Shown here: positions 37,713 through 47,418 of the stretch, piece by piece
How the letters are laid out: every line of letters begins with the position of its first letter
Numbering within the stretch: the stretch's first letter is position 1
Source of the DNA: Rhizobium leguminosarum bv. trifolii WSM2297
GTDB taxonomy: Bacteria; Pseudomonadota; Alphaproteobacteria; Rhizobiales; Rhizobiaceae
Reading direction: 5' to 3'
Assembly (NCBI RefSeq): GCF_000271845.1
Contig: NZ_JH719395.1
Location: forward strand, 1,936,129 to 2,000,128
Length of the DNA stretch: 64,000 nt
Position numbers and translations under genes: made by a program
The notes under the pieces: generated by a model
The model's input: the letters and a program-made list of their open reading frames with translations, nothing else
What the model was told of the DNA's origin: nothing
Database searches by the model: none

Positions 37713-38473
37713 GCGACGACCTCGCCACCCTCCTGTCCCTCGAGCGCCTGCAGGCAGCCGGCACCGGCCCGCTCTATGTCAAGCTGCGCCGCACGCTCGA
37801 AGACGCCGTGCGCACCGGCACGCTCGGTCACGGCGATGCGCTGCCGCCGGAACGCGACATCGCCGAATTTGCCGCCGTCAGCCGCGTCACCGTGCGCAAG
37901 GCAATCGACGAACTCGTCGCCGACGGCTTGCTGGTGCGCCGCCACGGCTCTGGCACCTTCGTCGCCAAACCGGTCTCCAAGGTCGAGCAGCGCCTGTCGC
38001 AGCTGACCTCCTTCACCGAGGACATGGCCCGCCGCGGCATGTCCTCCCGCTCCGAATGGCTGCACAAGGGCGTCCATACCCCCTCGCCCGACGAAATGAT
38101 GATCCTCGGCCTCGGCACCGACGTCAAGGTTTCGCGCCTCTCCCGCCTGCGCATTGCCGACGATCAGCCGCTGGCGATCGAGAATGCCAGCGTGTCCGGT
38201 GAATTCCTGCCCGATCCCTCCGCCGTCACCAATTCGCTCTATGCCGAACTCGAACGCCTCAACGTCCGTCCTGTGCGCGCCGTGCAGCGCATCTCGGCGA
38301 CCAACATGAAGGAGGCCGACGCCCAGCTTCTCGGCGTCTCCGTCGGTGCGGCCGGCCTGTCGATCGAGCGCATCTCCTATCTCGCCTCCGGCCGCGCCGT
38401 GGAGTTCACCCGCTCGCTCTATCGCGGCGACGCCTATGATTTCGTCGCCGAGCTGACGATCGGGGTGACATAA
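37709..38473 (+). CDS. GntR family regulator, HutC/UTRA type
   Basis: 254 residues: winged HTH with LPPERDIAEFAAVSRVTVRKAIDELVADGLLVRRHGSGTFVA (about 45-88), then a UTRA ligand-binding domain (from about 105) with LSRLRIADDQPLAIENASVSGEFLPD. UTRA domains bind sugar phosphates such as GlcNAc-6-P, matching the kinase gene it overlaps. Probably controls the divergent importer operon. Confidence 0.93.
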   Translation: MSDDLATLLSLERLQAAGTGPLYVKLRRTLEDAVRTGTLGHGDALPPERDIAEFAAVSRVTVRKAIDELVADGLLVRRHGSGTFVAKPVSKVEQRLSQLTSFTEDMARRGMSSRSEWLHKGVHTPSPDEMMILGLGTDVKVSRLSRLRIADDQPLAIENASVSGEFLPDPSAVTNSLYAELERLNVRPVRAVQRISATNMKEADAQLLGVSVGAAGLSIERISYLASGRAVEFTRSLYRGDAYDFVAELTIGVT

Positions 38474-38476
38474 TCC

Positions 38477-38878
38477 CTACCAGAAGCGGGCGATCCAAAG
38501 CTGATTTCCGACGAGTTCGTCGAAGATCGAGTCGGCAGAGATGATCGGCATCCCATTCTGCATGGCCGTCGCAGCGAGAAGCCGGTCGAACGGATCGCGA
38601 TGCGCCCAATCCATCTTCGCCGCAGCCAGGCAGACTTCTGGTGTCAATGCCGCTGCAATCGCACCCTGCTCCTGCAGCAACTCCGCCAGCCGGCCGACGA
38701 AAGGCTCCATCTCCGGCCATTTGCCGAGACGCACCTTCTGTCCAATTTCAAACAGGGATATCGGACTGACGAGAATGGTTTCAGCCTTTTCGATCAGGGC
38801 AATCGCCTTGGCCGAGAGCCGCTTGTCGTCGGTCAGCGACCACGCCCACGCATGGGTGTCGAGCAGAAGCGAATTCAC
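38477..38878 (-). CDS. PIN-domain toxin (VapC family)
   Basis: 133-residue PIN nuclease. Acidic metal ligands at D7 (LLLDTHAW), E44 (SLFEIGQK), D95/D98 (HRDPFDRLL) and D116 (IISADS) are all present, so catalytic residues look intact. Start overlaps the antitoxin stop by four bases. Typical action: endoribonuclease of tRNA or rRNA, neutralised by the partner. Belongs to the PIN subgroup paired with Phd-type antitoxins. Confidence 0.93.
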   Translation of the reverse strand: MNSLLLDTHAWAWSLTDDKRLSAKAIALIEKAETILVSPISLFEIGQKVRLGKWPEMEPFVGRLAELLQEQGAIAAALTPEVCLAAAKMDWAHRDPFDRLLAATAMQNGMPIISADSIFDELVGNQLWIARFW

Positions 38879-39108
38879 TCGCTCCCTTCCCAGGTCGCAA
38901 TTTCGCCCTCATTCATGGGCTCGAAAAAGTCCGGCCCATCACCAGTAATTTGCCCCTTCAGCAGGCCGATTTTGAAGGAAGACTGCGTAATCGGTACGAT
39001 CTTCACCACTGGCTTGCGCCCCTTGGCGATCACCACTTCCTCGCCGGAAAGGGCGGCATCGATCAATTTCGACAGGTTGGTCTTTGCTGCATGGATCGTA
39101 ACTTGCAT
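38875..39108 (-). CDS. Phd/YefM-type antitoxin
   Basis: 77 residues from ATG 39108 (MQVTIHAAKTNLSKLIDAAL), the prevent-host-death fold used for DNA binding, then EEVVIAKGRKPVVKIVPI and an acidic C-terminal tail that contacts the toxin. A longer frame to 39192 lacks a ribosome site. Precedes and overlaps the vapC gene; a palindrome at 39118-39127 immediately upstream is a likely autoregulatory operator. Confidence 0.92.
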   Translation of the reverse strand: MQVTIHAAKTNLSKLIDAALSGEEVVIAKGRKPVVKIVPITQSSFKIGLLKGQITGDGPDFFEPMNEGEIATWEGSE

Positions 39109-39117
39109 CGCGGCCTC

Positions 39118-39127
39118 GTTAGCTAAC
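39118..39127. promoter_or_regulatory. Palindromic operator candidate of the toxin-antitoxin pair
   Basis: GTTAGCTAAC, a perfect 10-bp palindrome, 9 bp upstream of the antitoxin ATG, with the related half sequence GGCTAAGC just beyond. Antitoxins of this family repress their own promoter through such sites. Confidence 0.5.
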
Positions 39128-39301
39128 TTGGCTAAGCATAGCATCTCGCCGTCAATTCTGCCATCAAATTCAAAGAAGCTGAATACCGGCAATTATTGAG
39201 CAACATGAAAATCATAAAGCCGGAAAGCGATCCACTTCCCGGCTTTCTATTGAAATCGACCTCTGAGCCTACGGCCCTAAACGATTGCGAAGACTCGGCA
39301 A

Positions 39302-42300
39302 TCAGGCCGCGTCCTCGATCTCCTCGCCCGTCCTCCGCGGCACATAGTTGAGCACCGGTCCGAGCCAGCGTTCGACTTCGGAAACCTGCATGCCCTTGCG
39401 CTTGGCATAGTCTTCGACCTGGTCGCGCTCCACCTTGGCGACACCGAAATAATGGGAGTCGGGGTGGCCGATATAGAGGCCCGAGACCGAGGAGCCGGGC
39501 CACATCGCATAGCTCTCCGTCAGCTTCACGCCGGCCGTCTTTTCCGCATCGAGCAGTTTGAAGAGCGTTGCCTTTTCCGTGTGGTCGGGCTGGGCGGGAT
39601 AACCGGGCGCCGGGCGGATGCCGGCATAGGCTTCGGTAATGAGATCCTCGGTGCTGAGAGCCTCATCCTTCGCATAACCCCAGTACTCCTGACGGACGCG
39701 CTCGTGCATGCGTTCGGCAAACGCTTCGGCGAAACGGTCGGCCAGGGCCTTGACCAGGATCGAGGAATAATCGTCGTTTGCCCGCTCGAAGCGTTCCGCG
39801 ATGGCGATTTCCTCGATGCCTGCCGTCACCACGAAGCCGCCGACATAATCCGTGACACCGCTCGAAACCGGCGCGACGAAGTCGGAGAGCGCCACGTTCG
39901 GCCGGCCGTCCCGCTTCGAAAGCTGTTGGCGCAGGGTGTAGAACGTCGCAAGCTCCTCTTTGCGGCTCTCATCGGTAAACAGACGGATATCGTCGCCGAC
40001 GGCGCCGGCCGGCCAGAAGCCGATGACGGCGCGCGGGCGGAACCACTTCTCGTCGATGATCTTCTTCAGCATCGCCTGCGCATCGGCCCAGAGCGCACGC
40101 GCCGCCTCGCCCTGCTTCTCGTCTTCGAGGATAGCGGGGTAACGGCCGCGCAGTTCCCAGGTCTGGAAGAACGGCGTCCAGTCGATGTATCGGGCGAGCT
40201 CAGCCAGATCGTAATCCTCGAACACTTTCGTGCCGAAGAATTGCGGCTTCGTCGGCTGGTAGGCAGACCAGTCGACCTTATGCGCATTGTCGCGGGCCCG
40301 CGGCAACGGCAGACGCACCTTCTCGGCCTCGCTGCGCGCATGGGCGGCCGCCACCTTGGCATATTCGGTCCTTGTATCGTCGACATAGCCCTGGCGCGTC
40401 TCGGGCGACAGCAGTGCCGAGACGACACCGACGGCGCGGCTGGCATCGGTGACGTAGACCGCCTGGCCCTTGTTGTAACCGGGATGGATCTTCACCGCGG
40501 TATGCACGCGGCTGGTCGTCGCCCCGCCGATCAACAGCGGGATTTCGAAGCCCTGCCGCTCCATCTCGGCCGCGACATGCACCATTTCGTCGAGCGACGG
40601 CGTGATCAGGCCAGAAAGGCCGATGACATCGACCTTTTCGGCGATCGCCGTTTCGAGGATCTTCGACGCCGGCACCATGACGCCGAGGTCGACGATCTCG
40701 TAATTGTTGCAGGCAAGCACGACGCCGACGATATTCTTACCGATATCGTGCACGTCGCCCTTGACCGTCGCCATCAGGATCTTGCCGGCCGACCGCCGCT
40801 CGTCGTCGCCGCCGTTGAGGCGCTTTTCCTCCTCCATGTAGGGCAGCAGCACGGCAACCGCCTGCTTCATGACGCGCGCCGACTTGACCACCTGCGGCAG
40901 AAACATCTTGCCCGAGCCGAACAGATCGCCGACGACATTCATGCCGGCCATCAGTGGACCTTCGATGACGTGCAGCGGCCGGGCGGCCTGCTGGCGCGCC
41001 TCCTCGGTATCGGCTTCGATATATTCGGTGATGCCGTTGACCAGCGCATGTTCGAGGCGCTTCTCGACGCTCCATTCGCGCCACGACAGATCCTGAACCC
41101 GGCCTTCCCTGGCACCGGCACCACGGAAGCGTTCGGCCACTTCGAGCAGCCGCTCGGTGCCATCAGGACGGCGGTTCAGCACCACGTCCTCGCAGGCCTC
41201 GCGCAGTTCCGGATCGATATTGTCGTAGACGGCAAGCTGGCCGGCATTGACGATGCCCATGTCCATACCGGCCTGGATGGCGTGGTAGAGGAACACGGCA
41301 TGCATCGCCTCGCGCACCGGCTCATTGCCACGGAACGAGAAGGAAAGGTTGGAAACGCCGCCCGAAATATGCACCAGCGGCATACGCTCACGGATCGTCC
41401 GCGTCGCCTCGATAAAGTCGACGCCGTAATTATTGTGTTCCTCGATGCCGGTCGCGACCGCGAAGATATTCGGGTCGAAGATGATATCCTCTGGCGGGTA
41501 GCCGATCTTTTCGGTCAACAGCTTATAGGCGCGCGTGCAGATTTCCACCTTGCGCTCATAGCTGTCGGCCTGCCCCGTCTCGTCGAAGGCCATGACGACG
41601 ACGGCCGCACCGTAATTGTGCAGCAGCCGCGCCTGGGCGAGGAAATTCTCCTCGCCTTCCTTCAGCGAGATCGAGTTGACGATCGGCTTGCCCTGGACGC
41701 GTTTCAGGCCGGATTCGATGATCGAGAATTTCGACGAGTCGATCATCACCGGCACGCGGGCGATATCGGGCTCGGCGGCGATCAGATTGAGGAACTCGAC
41801 CATCGCCTTTTCGGAATCGATCAGGCCTTCGTCCATGTTGATGTCGATCACCTGCGCGCCGTTCTCGACTTGGTCGCGCGCGACATCGAGCGCTGCGGTG
41901 AAATCGGCATTGGTGATCAGCTTGCGGAACTTCGCCGAGCCGGTGACGTTGGTGCGCTCGCCGACGTTGACGAAGGGGATGTCCTTGGTCAGTTCGAAAG
42001 GTTCGAGGCCCGACAGCGACATGAAGGAGCGATGCTCGGGAATCGGACGCGGCTTGTATGTGGCGACGGTCTCGGCGATCGCCTTGATATGCTCCGGCGT
42101 CGAACCGCAGCAGCCGCCGACGATATTGACCAGGCCTTCACGGGCGAAGCTGTCGATCTGCGCGGCCATCAGTTCCGGCGTTTCGTCATACTGGCCGAAT
42201 TCGTTCGGCAGGCCGGCATTCGGATAGGCGCAGATGAAGGTGTCGGCGACGCCGGAAAGTTCCTGCAGATGCGGGCGCATCGCATTGGCGCCGAGCGCGC

Positions 42301-43078
42301 AGTTGAGGCCGATCGTGAAGGGATTGGCGTGGCGCACCGAGTTCCAGAAGGCCGACGGCGTCTGGCCGGACAGCGTGCGGCCGGAAAGGTCGGTGATCGT
42401 GCCGGAGATCATCACCGGCAAACGCACGCCCTTGGCCTCGAAACGCTCCTCGCAGGCAAAGATCGCCGCCTTGGCGTTCAGCGTGTCGAAGATCGTCTCG
42501 ATCAGGATGATGTCGGCGCCGCCGTCGATCAGCCCGTCGATCTGCTCGCCATAGGCGGAGCGCAGATCGTCGAAGGTGACGGCGCGGAAACCGGGATTGT
42601 TGACGTCGGGTGAGATCGAGGCGGTGCGGTTGGTCGGGCCGATGGCGCCGGCGACGAAACGGCGGCGACCGTCCTCGCGCTCGGCGCGCTGCGCTGCGCG
42701 GCGGACGATCTCGGCACCTTCCTTGTTAAGGTCGTAGACCGCACCTTCCATCTCGTAATCGGCCTGCGCGATGCGGGTCGAGGAGAAGGTGTTGGTCTCG
42801 AGAATATCGGCACCGGCCTTGGCGTAGCGATAATGGATCTCTTCGATCGCATCCGGCTGGGTCAGGATCAGAAGGTCGTTATTGCCCTTCTGGTGGCAGG
42901 CGCAGCCGATGAAGCGGGTTCCGCGGAACTGGTCTTCGTCATAACCGAGCCCCTGGATCTGCGTGCCCATGGCGCCGTCGAGGACAAGGATGCGCTCACT
43001 CGCGGCCTTTCTCAAAGCTGCGAAAACTTCATTGCCGTCACGTTTGCCCGTTTCCGGACCAAAGAGGGTGTCAAACAC
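39302..43078 (-). CDS. metH: Cobalamin-dependent methionine synthase
   Basis: Transfers methyl from 5-methyl-THF to homocysteine via cobalamin. 1258 residues, the full four-module length (E. coli 1227). Homocysteine module from [13 protein letters not shown], zinc ligands in GLNCALG and GGCCGSTP near 322; folate module [14 protein letters not shown] near 375; cobalamin module with the axial histidine motif [11 protein letters not shown] near 777; activation domain ending in [12 protein letters not shown] and [19 protein letters not shown]. Start GTG 43078 has AAGGAG eight bases before; the longer frame to 43120 overlaps the operator at 43121. Single gene, metF lies 34 kb away. Confidence 0.97.
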   Translation of the reverse strand: MFDTLFGPETGKRDGNEVFAALRKAASERILVLDGAMGTQIQGLGYDEDQFRGTRFIGCACHQKGNNDLLILTQPDAIEEIHYRYAKAGADILETNTFSSTRIAQADYEMEGAVYDLNKEGAEIVRRAAQRAEREDGRRRFVAGAIGPTNRTASISPDVNNPGFRAVTFDDLRSAYGEQIDGLIDGGADIILIETIFDTLNAKAAIFACEERFEAKGVRLPVMISGTITDLSGRTLSGQTPSAFWNSVRHANPFTIGLNCALGANAMRPHLQELSGVADTFICAYPNAGLPNEFGQYDETPELMAAQIDSFAREGLVNIVGGCCGSTPEHIKAIAETVATYKPRPIPEHRSFMSLSGLEPFELTKDIPFVNVGERTNVTGSAKFRKLITNADFTAALDVARDQVENGAQVIDINMDEGLIDSEKAMVEFLNLIAAEPDIARVPVMIDSSKFSIIESGLKRVQGKPIVNSISLKEGEENFLAQARLLHNYGAAVVVMAFDETGQADSYERKVEICTRAYKLLTEKIGYPPEDIIFDPNIFAVATGIEEHNNYGVDFIEATRTIRERMPLVHISGGVSNLSFSFRGNEPVREAMHAVFLYHAIQAGMDMGIVNAGQLAVYDNIDPELREACEDVVLNRRPDGTERLLEVAERFRGAGAREGRVQDLSWREWSVEKRLEHALVNGITEYIEADTEEARQQAARPLHVIEGPLMAGMNVVGDLFGSGKMFLPQVVKSARVMKQAVAVLLPYMEEEKRLNGGDDERRSAGKILMATVKGDVHDIGKNIVGVVLACNNYEIVDLGVMVPASKILETAIAEKVDVIGLSGLITPSLDEMVHVAAEMERQGFEIPLLIGGATTSRVHTAVKIHPGYNKGQAVYVTDASRAVGVVSALLSPETRQGYVDDTRTEYAKVAAAHARSEAEKVRLPLPRARDNAHKVDWSAYQPTKPQFFGTKVFEDYDLAELARYIDWTPFFQTWELRGRYPAILEDEKQGEAARALWADAQAMLKKIIDEKWFRPRAVIGFWPAGAVGDDIRLFTDESRKEELATFYTLRQQLSKRDGRPNVALSDFVAPVSSGVTDYVGGFVVTAGIEEIAIAERFERANDDYSSILVKALADRFAEAFAERMHERVRQEYWGYAKDEALSTEDLITEAYAGIRPAPGYPAQPDHTEKATLFKLLDAEKTAGVKLTESYAMWPGSSVSGLYIGHPDSHYFGVAKVERDQVEDYAKRKGMQVSEVERWLGPVLNYVPRRTGEEIEDAA

Positions 43079-43120
43079 GGGAGGGCTCCTTGACGTCGTA
43101 AGACCAGACTTCCAAATCAC

Positions 43121-43136
43121 ATAAAGATATCTTTAT
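43121..43136. promoter_or_regulatory. 16-bp palindromic operator upstream of metH
   Basis: ATAAAGATATCTTTAT, identical to 5546-5561 upstream of the ArsR/methyltransferase regulator. It lies 43 bp from the metH GTG start. Candidate SahR-like binding site. Confidence 0.82.
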
Positions 43137-43172
43137 GTCAATATATGCCTATCGATTTCGTGCTTTGCAAGC

Positions 43173-43214
43173 CTACAGCGCCGCGCGTCTTCAGACGCGC
43201 AAAGGACGCTGTAG
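43173..43214. repeat. Rhizobial palindromic element, CTACAGCG type
   Basis: Nested inverted repeat: outer arms CTACAGCG (43173-43180) and CGCTGTAG (43207-43214), inner arms GCGCGTCT (43183-43190) and AGACGCGC (43193-43200). This motif is a common interspersed rhizobial element. Confidence 0.8.
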
Positions 43215-43227
43215 CATTATTGAATCC

Positions 43228-43279
43228 GCGCATCATGCTCTCCGAAAATCGATTCAGATTTTCGGAGAGCATGATGCGC
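43228..43279. repeat. Perfect 23-bp inverted repeat (interspersed palindrome)
   Basis: Left arm 43228-43250 (beginning GCGCATCATGCTCTCC) pairs perfectly with right arm 43257-43279 around a 6-base loop. Resembles the interspersed GCGCATCATG palindromes of rhizobia. Lies between metH and the epimerase gene, no coding role. Confidence 0.8.
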
Positions 43280-43352
43280 TGGCCCGATGACAGGCTTGCC
43301 CGACCTGTATATAGGCGTTTGCGACGCCTGTGCACGAAATCGGAGGAACATC

Positions 43353-44612
43353 ATGGCACCCGCAACCGGCAGCCCTGTGCTTGGAAACTGGACGAGCCGT
43401 GCCTATCATCGCGGCTGGCTGCTCGCCCAGGCAAACGGCCTCTTCGATTTCTTCCAGCACAATTCTCTCAACCCGAAGGGCGGCTTCTACGATCTCGACG
43501 ATGCCGGCAGGCCACTCGACGCCGAGGGGCAGGTTCGCAGCATCCATATCGCGGCGCGCGCGGTGCATTGTTTCTCGATCGGCACGCTGCTCGGCCGTCC
43601 GGGTGCGAGCGATCTCGTCGACCACGGCATGGACTATCTCTGGAACCACCATCGCGACCAGAAAAACGGCGGCTATTTCTGGTCGCTTAACAATGACGGC
43701 CCTGTTGACACCAACAAACAGGGCTATGGCCACGCCTTCGTGCTGCTCGCCGCCTCATCGGCAAAGACGATCGGCCATCCGCTGGCCGACGGCATGCTCG
43801 ATGACATCACCGAAATCCTGAACACCAAGTTCTGGGAAGCAAAACACGGCGCCATCGCCGAGGAATTCACCGCAGACTGGCAGCCGCTCGACGGCGGCGC
43901 CTATCGCGGCCAGAATTCCAACATGCATCTGACCGAAGCGCTGATGGCAGCTTTTGAGGCCACCGGCGACAGAGAGTATCTGAGCAAGGCCGAAAGCATC
44001 GCCGACCTCGTCATCCGTCGGCAGGCCGGTTCGGTCGATTGGCGCGTCGCCGAACATTTCGACGCCGAATGGAGGCTCGACAAGAATTACTATCATCCGA
44101 ACGAAATGTTCCGCCCGGCCGGCACGACGCCGGGCCACTGGCTGGAATGGGCCCGCCTCATCCTGCAACTCTGGGCGCTCGGCGGAAAACGCGTCGAATG
44201 GATGCCGGATGCGGCGAAGGCGCTGTTTGCGCAATCCATGGCGCTCGGCTGGGACAACGACAAGGGCGGCTTCTTCTATACGCTCGACTGGGACGACAAA
44301 CCCGCCAAGCGCAACAAGCTCTGGTGGCCGGCCTGCGAAGGCGCTGCCGCCGCGCATTTCCTCAACGAGCACGTTCCGAGCGATTTCCACGAAGAGAGCT
44401 ACCGCAAGATCTGGAACGTCATCGAACGCGCCTTCATCGATCACAAGAACGGCGGCTGGCATGAGGAACTGACGGAGGATCTCGTTCCCTCGCATTCGCT
44501 CTTCCCTGGCAAGGGGGATATTTACCACGCCCTGCAGGCCTGCCTCATCCCGCTCTTCCCGGCAACCGGCAGCCTGACCAAGGGCATCGCCGAGGCCGGC
44601 GGCAGGCTCTGA
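43353..44612 (+). CDS. AGE family epimerase/isomerase (N-acylglucosamine 2-epimerase or mannose isomerase-like)
   Basis: 419-residue (alpha/alpha)6-barrel enzyme. Traits: HCFSIGTLLGRPGASDLVDHGMDYLW near 75, GYGHAFVLLAASSA near 130, YRGQNSNMHLTEALMAAFEATGD near 190 and PGHWLEWARLILQLW near 265, with the conserved histidines of the aldose-ketose isomerase/AGE group. ATG 43353 follows GGAGGAACATC. Activity could be mannose/fructose interconversion or N-acyl glucosamine epimerisation; the group cannot be told apart here. Confidence 0.92.
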   Translation: MAPATGSPVLGNWTSRAYHRGWLLAQANGLFDFFQHNSLNPKGGFYDLDDAGRPLDAEGQVRSIHIAARAVHCFSIGTLLGRPGASDLVDHGMDYLWNHHRDQKNGGYFWSLNNDGPVDTNKQGYGHAFVLLAASSAKTIGHPLADGMLDDITEILNTKFWEAKHGAIAEEFTADWQPLDGGAYRGQNSNMHLTEALMAAFEATGDREYLSKAESIADLVIRRQAGSVDWRVAEHFDAEWRLDKNYYHPNEMFRPAGTTPGHWLEWARLILQLWALGGKRVEWMPDAAKALFAQSMALGWDNDKGGFFYTLDWDDKPAKRNKLWWPACEGAAAAHFLNEHVPSDFHEESYRKIWNVIERAFIDHKNGGWHEELTEDLVPSHSLFPGKGDIYHALQACLIPLFPATGSLTKGIAEAGGRL

Positions 44613-44647
44613 GGTCAGCGGCGCCAGCCGGCGCGGCAACGGCCCGC

Positions 44648-45145
44648 TCAGAGCGGCGGGGCGAGCCGCAGCGTGTCCAGATCCTTAGCGAGCATCAGCG
44701 CCAGCGCCTCGACCGCGAGATTGTGGTCGTCGCGCTGCGGCAGGCCGGAGACGGTGACCGCGCCGATGCAGCCGGTGCCCTTGACGTTGATCGGAAAACT
44801 GCCGCCATGCGGCGCATAGTCGGCGCCGTCAAGCCCGTTATCCTCGACCGTCTTGCCGTCTTTCGCGAGCTTCAGGCCGGACGCATAGCTGCTGCGAAAA
44901 TAACGCAGCACCATGTTGCGCTTGCGCCTGACCCAGTTGACGTTATCCGGCGTCACGCCCGGCAGCGCCGCATAGAAGACCGGCATCGAATGCAGGGTCA
45001 CGTCGATCGCAATGCCGAGGCCGCGCTCGGTGGCGAGTTCCTGCAGGAGCTTGCCGAGTTGCCATGCCGTCGTCAGGTCGAAGGCGTCGAAGCTCAGCGC
45101 CTTCTCCTGCTCGGCGATCCGGCTGAGATCGTTCTCGATTGTCAT
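44648..45145 (-). CDS. UPF0303 / GlcG-HbpS-like (heme-degrading domain) protein
   Basis: 165-residue protein of the DUF336 (HbpS/GlcG) family. Family marks: SFDAFDLTTAWQLGKLLQELA near residue 18, AIDVTLH near 47, DYAPHGGSFPINVKGTGCIGAVTVSGLPQRDDHNLAVEAL at the end. Often annotated as heme-degrading; role unproven. ATG 45145 preceded by AGGAGAGGAGCGC. Lies behind the flavin reductase and importer genes on the same strand. Confidence 0.88.
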   Translation of the reverse strand: MTIENDLSRIAEQEKALSFDAFDLTTAWQLGKLLQELATERGLGIAIDVTLHSMPVFYAALPGVTPDNVNWVRRKRNMVLRYFRSSYASGLKLAKDGKTVEDNGLDGADYAPHGGSFPINVKGTGCIGAVTVSGLPQRDDHNLAVEALALMLAKDLDTLRLAPPL

Positions 45146-45234
45146 GATTAGCGCTCCTCTCCTGCAATGATCCGCTGCAGACCATTCTCATCAGAGGAGA
45201 AAAAGTAAAGCAAAACTTGGGTCTATCCCTGATG

Positions 45235-45846
45235 TCAAAGTTTTGGCGTCAGCATCTCGAAACGATCGCGGATGGTGGCGCAGGTATTGCCGCCGAGCCT
45301 TGCAATGGCATCGACCGCCGCCGGATCGACATGCAGCCTTTCCGGATCGACGACACCCTCGCGGTAATGCGCATAGACGATCTCGCCCATGACGATCTGC
45401 CGCGAGCGCCCGAGCTCCAGCGTCACATGCCGCCGGCATTCGAAAGCGGCCGGCGCCTCGGCAATCCAAGGCGAGGCAACCTTCTCACCTGATATCGCGG
45501 TCAAGCCCGCCTCCTTCAACTCGTCGACGCCGCGCGGATAGCGGGCGCCGCAGACATGCATCGCCTCGGCGATGGCGAAGGAGACGATGTTGACGGTGAA
45601 GACCTCGGTCATGCGGATATTGTGGCCGGTATCCTTGAACGACATGTCGGCATTGTTTTCGACCCCGAGCGCCAGGATCGGCGGATCGGCCGAAAGGCAA
45701 TTGAAGAAGCTGAAAGGCGCCGCGTTGATCCGGCCGTTTTCGTCAACCGTCGTCACCAGCGCGATCGGCCGGGGAATGATCGTGCCGATCATCAGTTTGT
45801 AGCGCTCGCGCTCGCTCAGCTCTTTGAAGTCGAAGGAAACGGCCAT
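45235..45846 (-). CDS. Flavin reductase-like / FMN-binding split-barrel protein
   Basis: 203 residues of the flavin reductase (DIM6/NTAB) family: PRPIALVTTVDENGRINAAPFSFFNCLSADPPILALG (about 26-62) is the FMN-binding signature. Begins four bases after the racemase stop, so it is in the importer operon. Supplies reduced flavin to a monooxygenase or reduces flavin-linked substrate; no monooxygenase gene is adjacent. Confidence 0.92.
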   Translation of the reverse strand: MAVSFDFKELSERERYKLMIGTIIPRPIALVTTVDENGRINAAPFSFFNCLSADPPILALGVENNADMSFKDTGHNIRMTEVFTVNIVSFAIAEAMHVCGARYPRGVDELKEAGLTAISGEKVASPWIAEAPAAFECRRHVTLELGRSRQIVMGEIVYAHYREGVVDPERLHVDPAAVDAIARLGGNTCATIRDRFEMLTPKL

Positions 45847-45849
45847 GGC

Positions 45850-46593
45850 TCAGCCAAGCTTCCCGGCCGGCGAAAAGGCGCTCATCGCTCCGGTGAAGGG
45901 TTTCGGCAGCGGCGAGGCATAGGAACCGCGCTTGCTGGTGGAAAGCCCGAGCGAGACCAGCGCCTCGGCTTGCTTGACGGCGGCCGCAACACCGTCGACG
46001 ACAGGAACCCCATAGATCGCCTGCAATTCCCTCGCCAGATCGGCCATGCCGGCGCAGCCGAGCACGATCGCCTCGGCACCGTCTTCTGCAAGCGCCAGCT
46101 CAATCTCCGCCCTGAGCTTGCTGATCGCGCCCGAGGCAGCATTCTCCAGCTCCAACACCGGGATGTCGGAGGCACGCACTTTGGCGCGGTCGCCCATGCC
46201 GTACCGGCGCACCAAATTGTCGATCAGCACCCGCGACCGCTCCAGCGTCGTGACAACGGTGAAGCGCTGCGCCAGGAAGCCTGCCGTCACCACGGCGGAT
46301 TCGCAAAGCCCGAGGATCGGCACATCGGCAAAGCTTCGTGCCGCTTCGAGACCGGTATCGTCGAAGCAGGCAATGACGGCCGCGTCGTAGCCCACCGCCT
46401 GCCGGTCCTTGAGTTCAGAGAGCAGTCCGGGGATCGCCAGCGCTCCGTCGTAATGACCCTCGATCGAGACCGGCCCCATGCTGGATGTCGCAGCGATGAT
46501 CTCCGTGCCGGATGCCGCCACCGCACAGGCGGCCGCCGCAGCCTTCTCGGTCATGGAGGCCGTGGTATTGGGATTGACGATGAGGATGCGCAT
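45850..46593 (-). CDS. Aspartate/glutamate/hydantoin racemase family protein
   Basis: 247-residue racemase: MRILIVNPNTTASMTEK start, CFDDTGLEAAR near 80 (first Cys), VLGCAGMADLA near 183 (second Cys), i.e. both catalytic cysteine regions of HyuE/Asp-Glu racemase. Starts six bases after the permease stop region. The operon has an ABC importer of polyamine type but no hydantoinase or carbamoylase, so the substrate may be a hydantoin, allantoin-like or amino acid derivative. Confidence 0.9.
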   Translation of the reverse strand: MRILIVNPNTTASMTEKAAAAACAVAASGTEIIAATSSMGPVSIEGHYDGALAIPGLLSELKDRQAVGYDAAVIACFDDTGLEAARSFADVPILGLCESAVVTAGFLAQRFTVVTTLERSRVLIDNLVRRYGMGDRAKVRASDIPVLELENAASGAISKLRAEIELALAEDGAEAIVLGCAGMADLARELQAIYGVPVVDGVAAAVKQAEALVSLGLSTSKRGSYASPLPKPFTGAMSAFSPAGKLG

Positions 46594-46598
46594 GTCAG

Positions 46599-47417
46599 TT
46601 AAATCTTTGCCTGCCGCCGGCCGAGCATCGTCATAATGCCGAGCGCGATGAGAATGATGGTGAAGGAAAACAGCGTCGTCACTGTGCCGAGCGCATATAG
46701 CACCGGCGTCGTGACGTTGGTCGTCATGCCGTAGATTTCGAGCGGCAGCGTATTATACGTGCCCGAGGTCATCAACGTCCGGGCGAATTCGTCATAGGAC
46801 AGCGTGAAACCGAACAGGCCGACGCCGACCAGGCTCGGCGCGATCATCGGCAGCACGACATGGCGGAACGTCTGCCAGGACGTGGCGCCGAGGTCGCGCG
46901 CCGCCTCCTCGTAGGCCGGCGAGAAGCGGTTGAAGACGGCAAACATGATCAGCACGCCGAAGGGCAGCGTCCAGGTCAGATGCGCGCCGAAGGCCGAGGA
47001 ATACCAGGCGGGCTTCAGGCCTCCCTCCTGGAAGACGACGCCGATACCGAGCGAGACGATGATCGACGGCACGACGAGACTGGCGACCGTGGCGTAGAAC
47101 AGCACGGTCGAACCGCGGAAGCGGCGGCGGAAGGCAAGGCCGGCAAGCAGCGACACAACGACGGTCACCACCATCACCATCAGCCCGAGGGTGAAGGAGC
47201 GCCGGAAGGAGGCGCCGAAATCCCCGACCGCCTGCTTCTCGAACAGGTTGAAGAACCAGTGCGTGGACATGCCGTTCATCGGGAAGGTCAGGCCGCCGTC
47301 CGGCCCCTGGAAGGAGAGGAGCAGGATTGCCGAGAGCGGACCGTAGAGGAACAGCACGAAGATGATGAAGAAGATCGCCAGCAGATAGAATTCGAGGCCG
47401 CGTTTTTCGTGGTTCAT
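46599..47417 (-). CDS. ABC importer permease (PotC type)
   Basis: 272 residues, six helices, with EAA loop EEAARDLGATSWQTFRHVVLPMIAPSLV near residue 175. ATG 47417 follows AAGGAGCTTTGAG; the upstream frame to 47462 is unlikely as it overlaps the other permease. Second permease of the importer. Confidence 0.92.
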   Translation of the reverse strand: MNHEKRGLEFYLLAIFFIIFVLFLYGPLSAILLLSFQGPDGGLTFPMNGMSTHWFFNLFEKQAVGDFGASFRRSFTLGLMVMVVTVVVSLLAGLAFRRRFRGSTVLFYATVASLVVPSIIVSLGIGVVFQEGGLKPAWYSSAFGAHLTWTLPFGVLIMFAVFNRFSPAYEEAARDLGATSWQTFRHVVLPMIAPSLVGVGLFGFTLSYDEFARTLMTSGTYNTLPLEIYGMTTNVTTPVLYALGTVTTLFSFTIILIALGIMTMLGRRQAKI

Positions 47418-47418
47418 C

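Noticed and set aside
39452..42613. 1053-residue plus-strand frame antisense to metH
   Set aside because: metH is certain; the antisense frame has no domain or ribosome site.
43079..43120. SAM riboswitch or longer start for metH
   Set aside because: Only 42 bp separate the palindrome from the GTG start, too short for a riboswitch, and the palindrome explains control.
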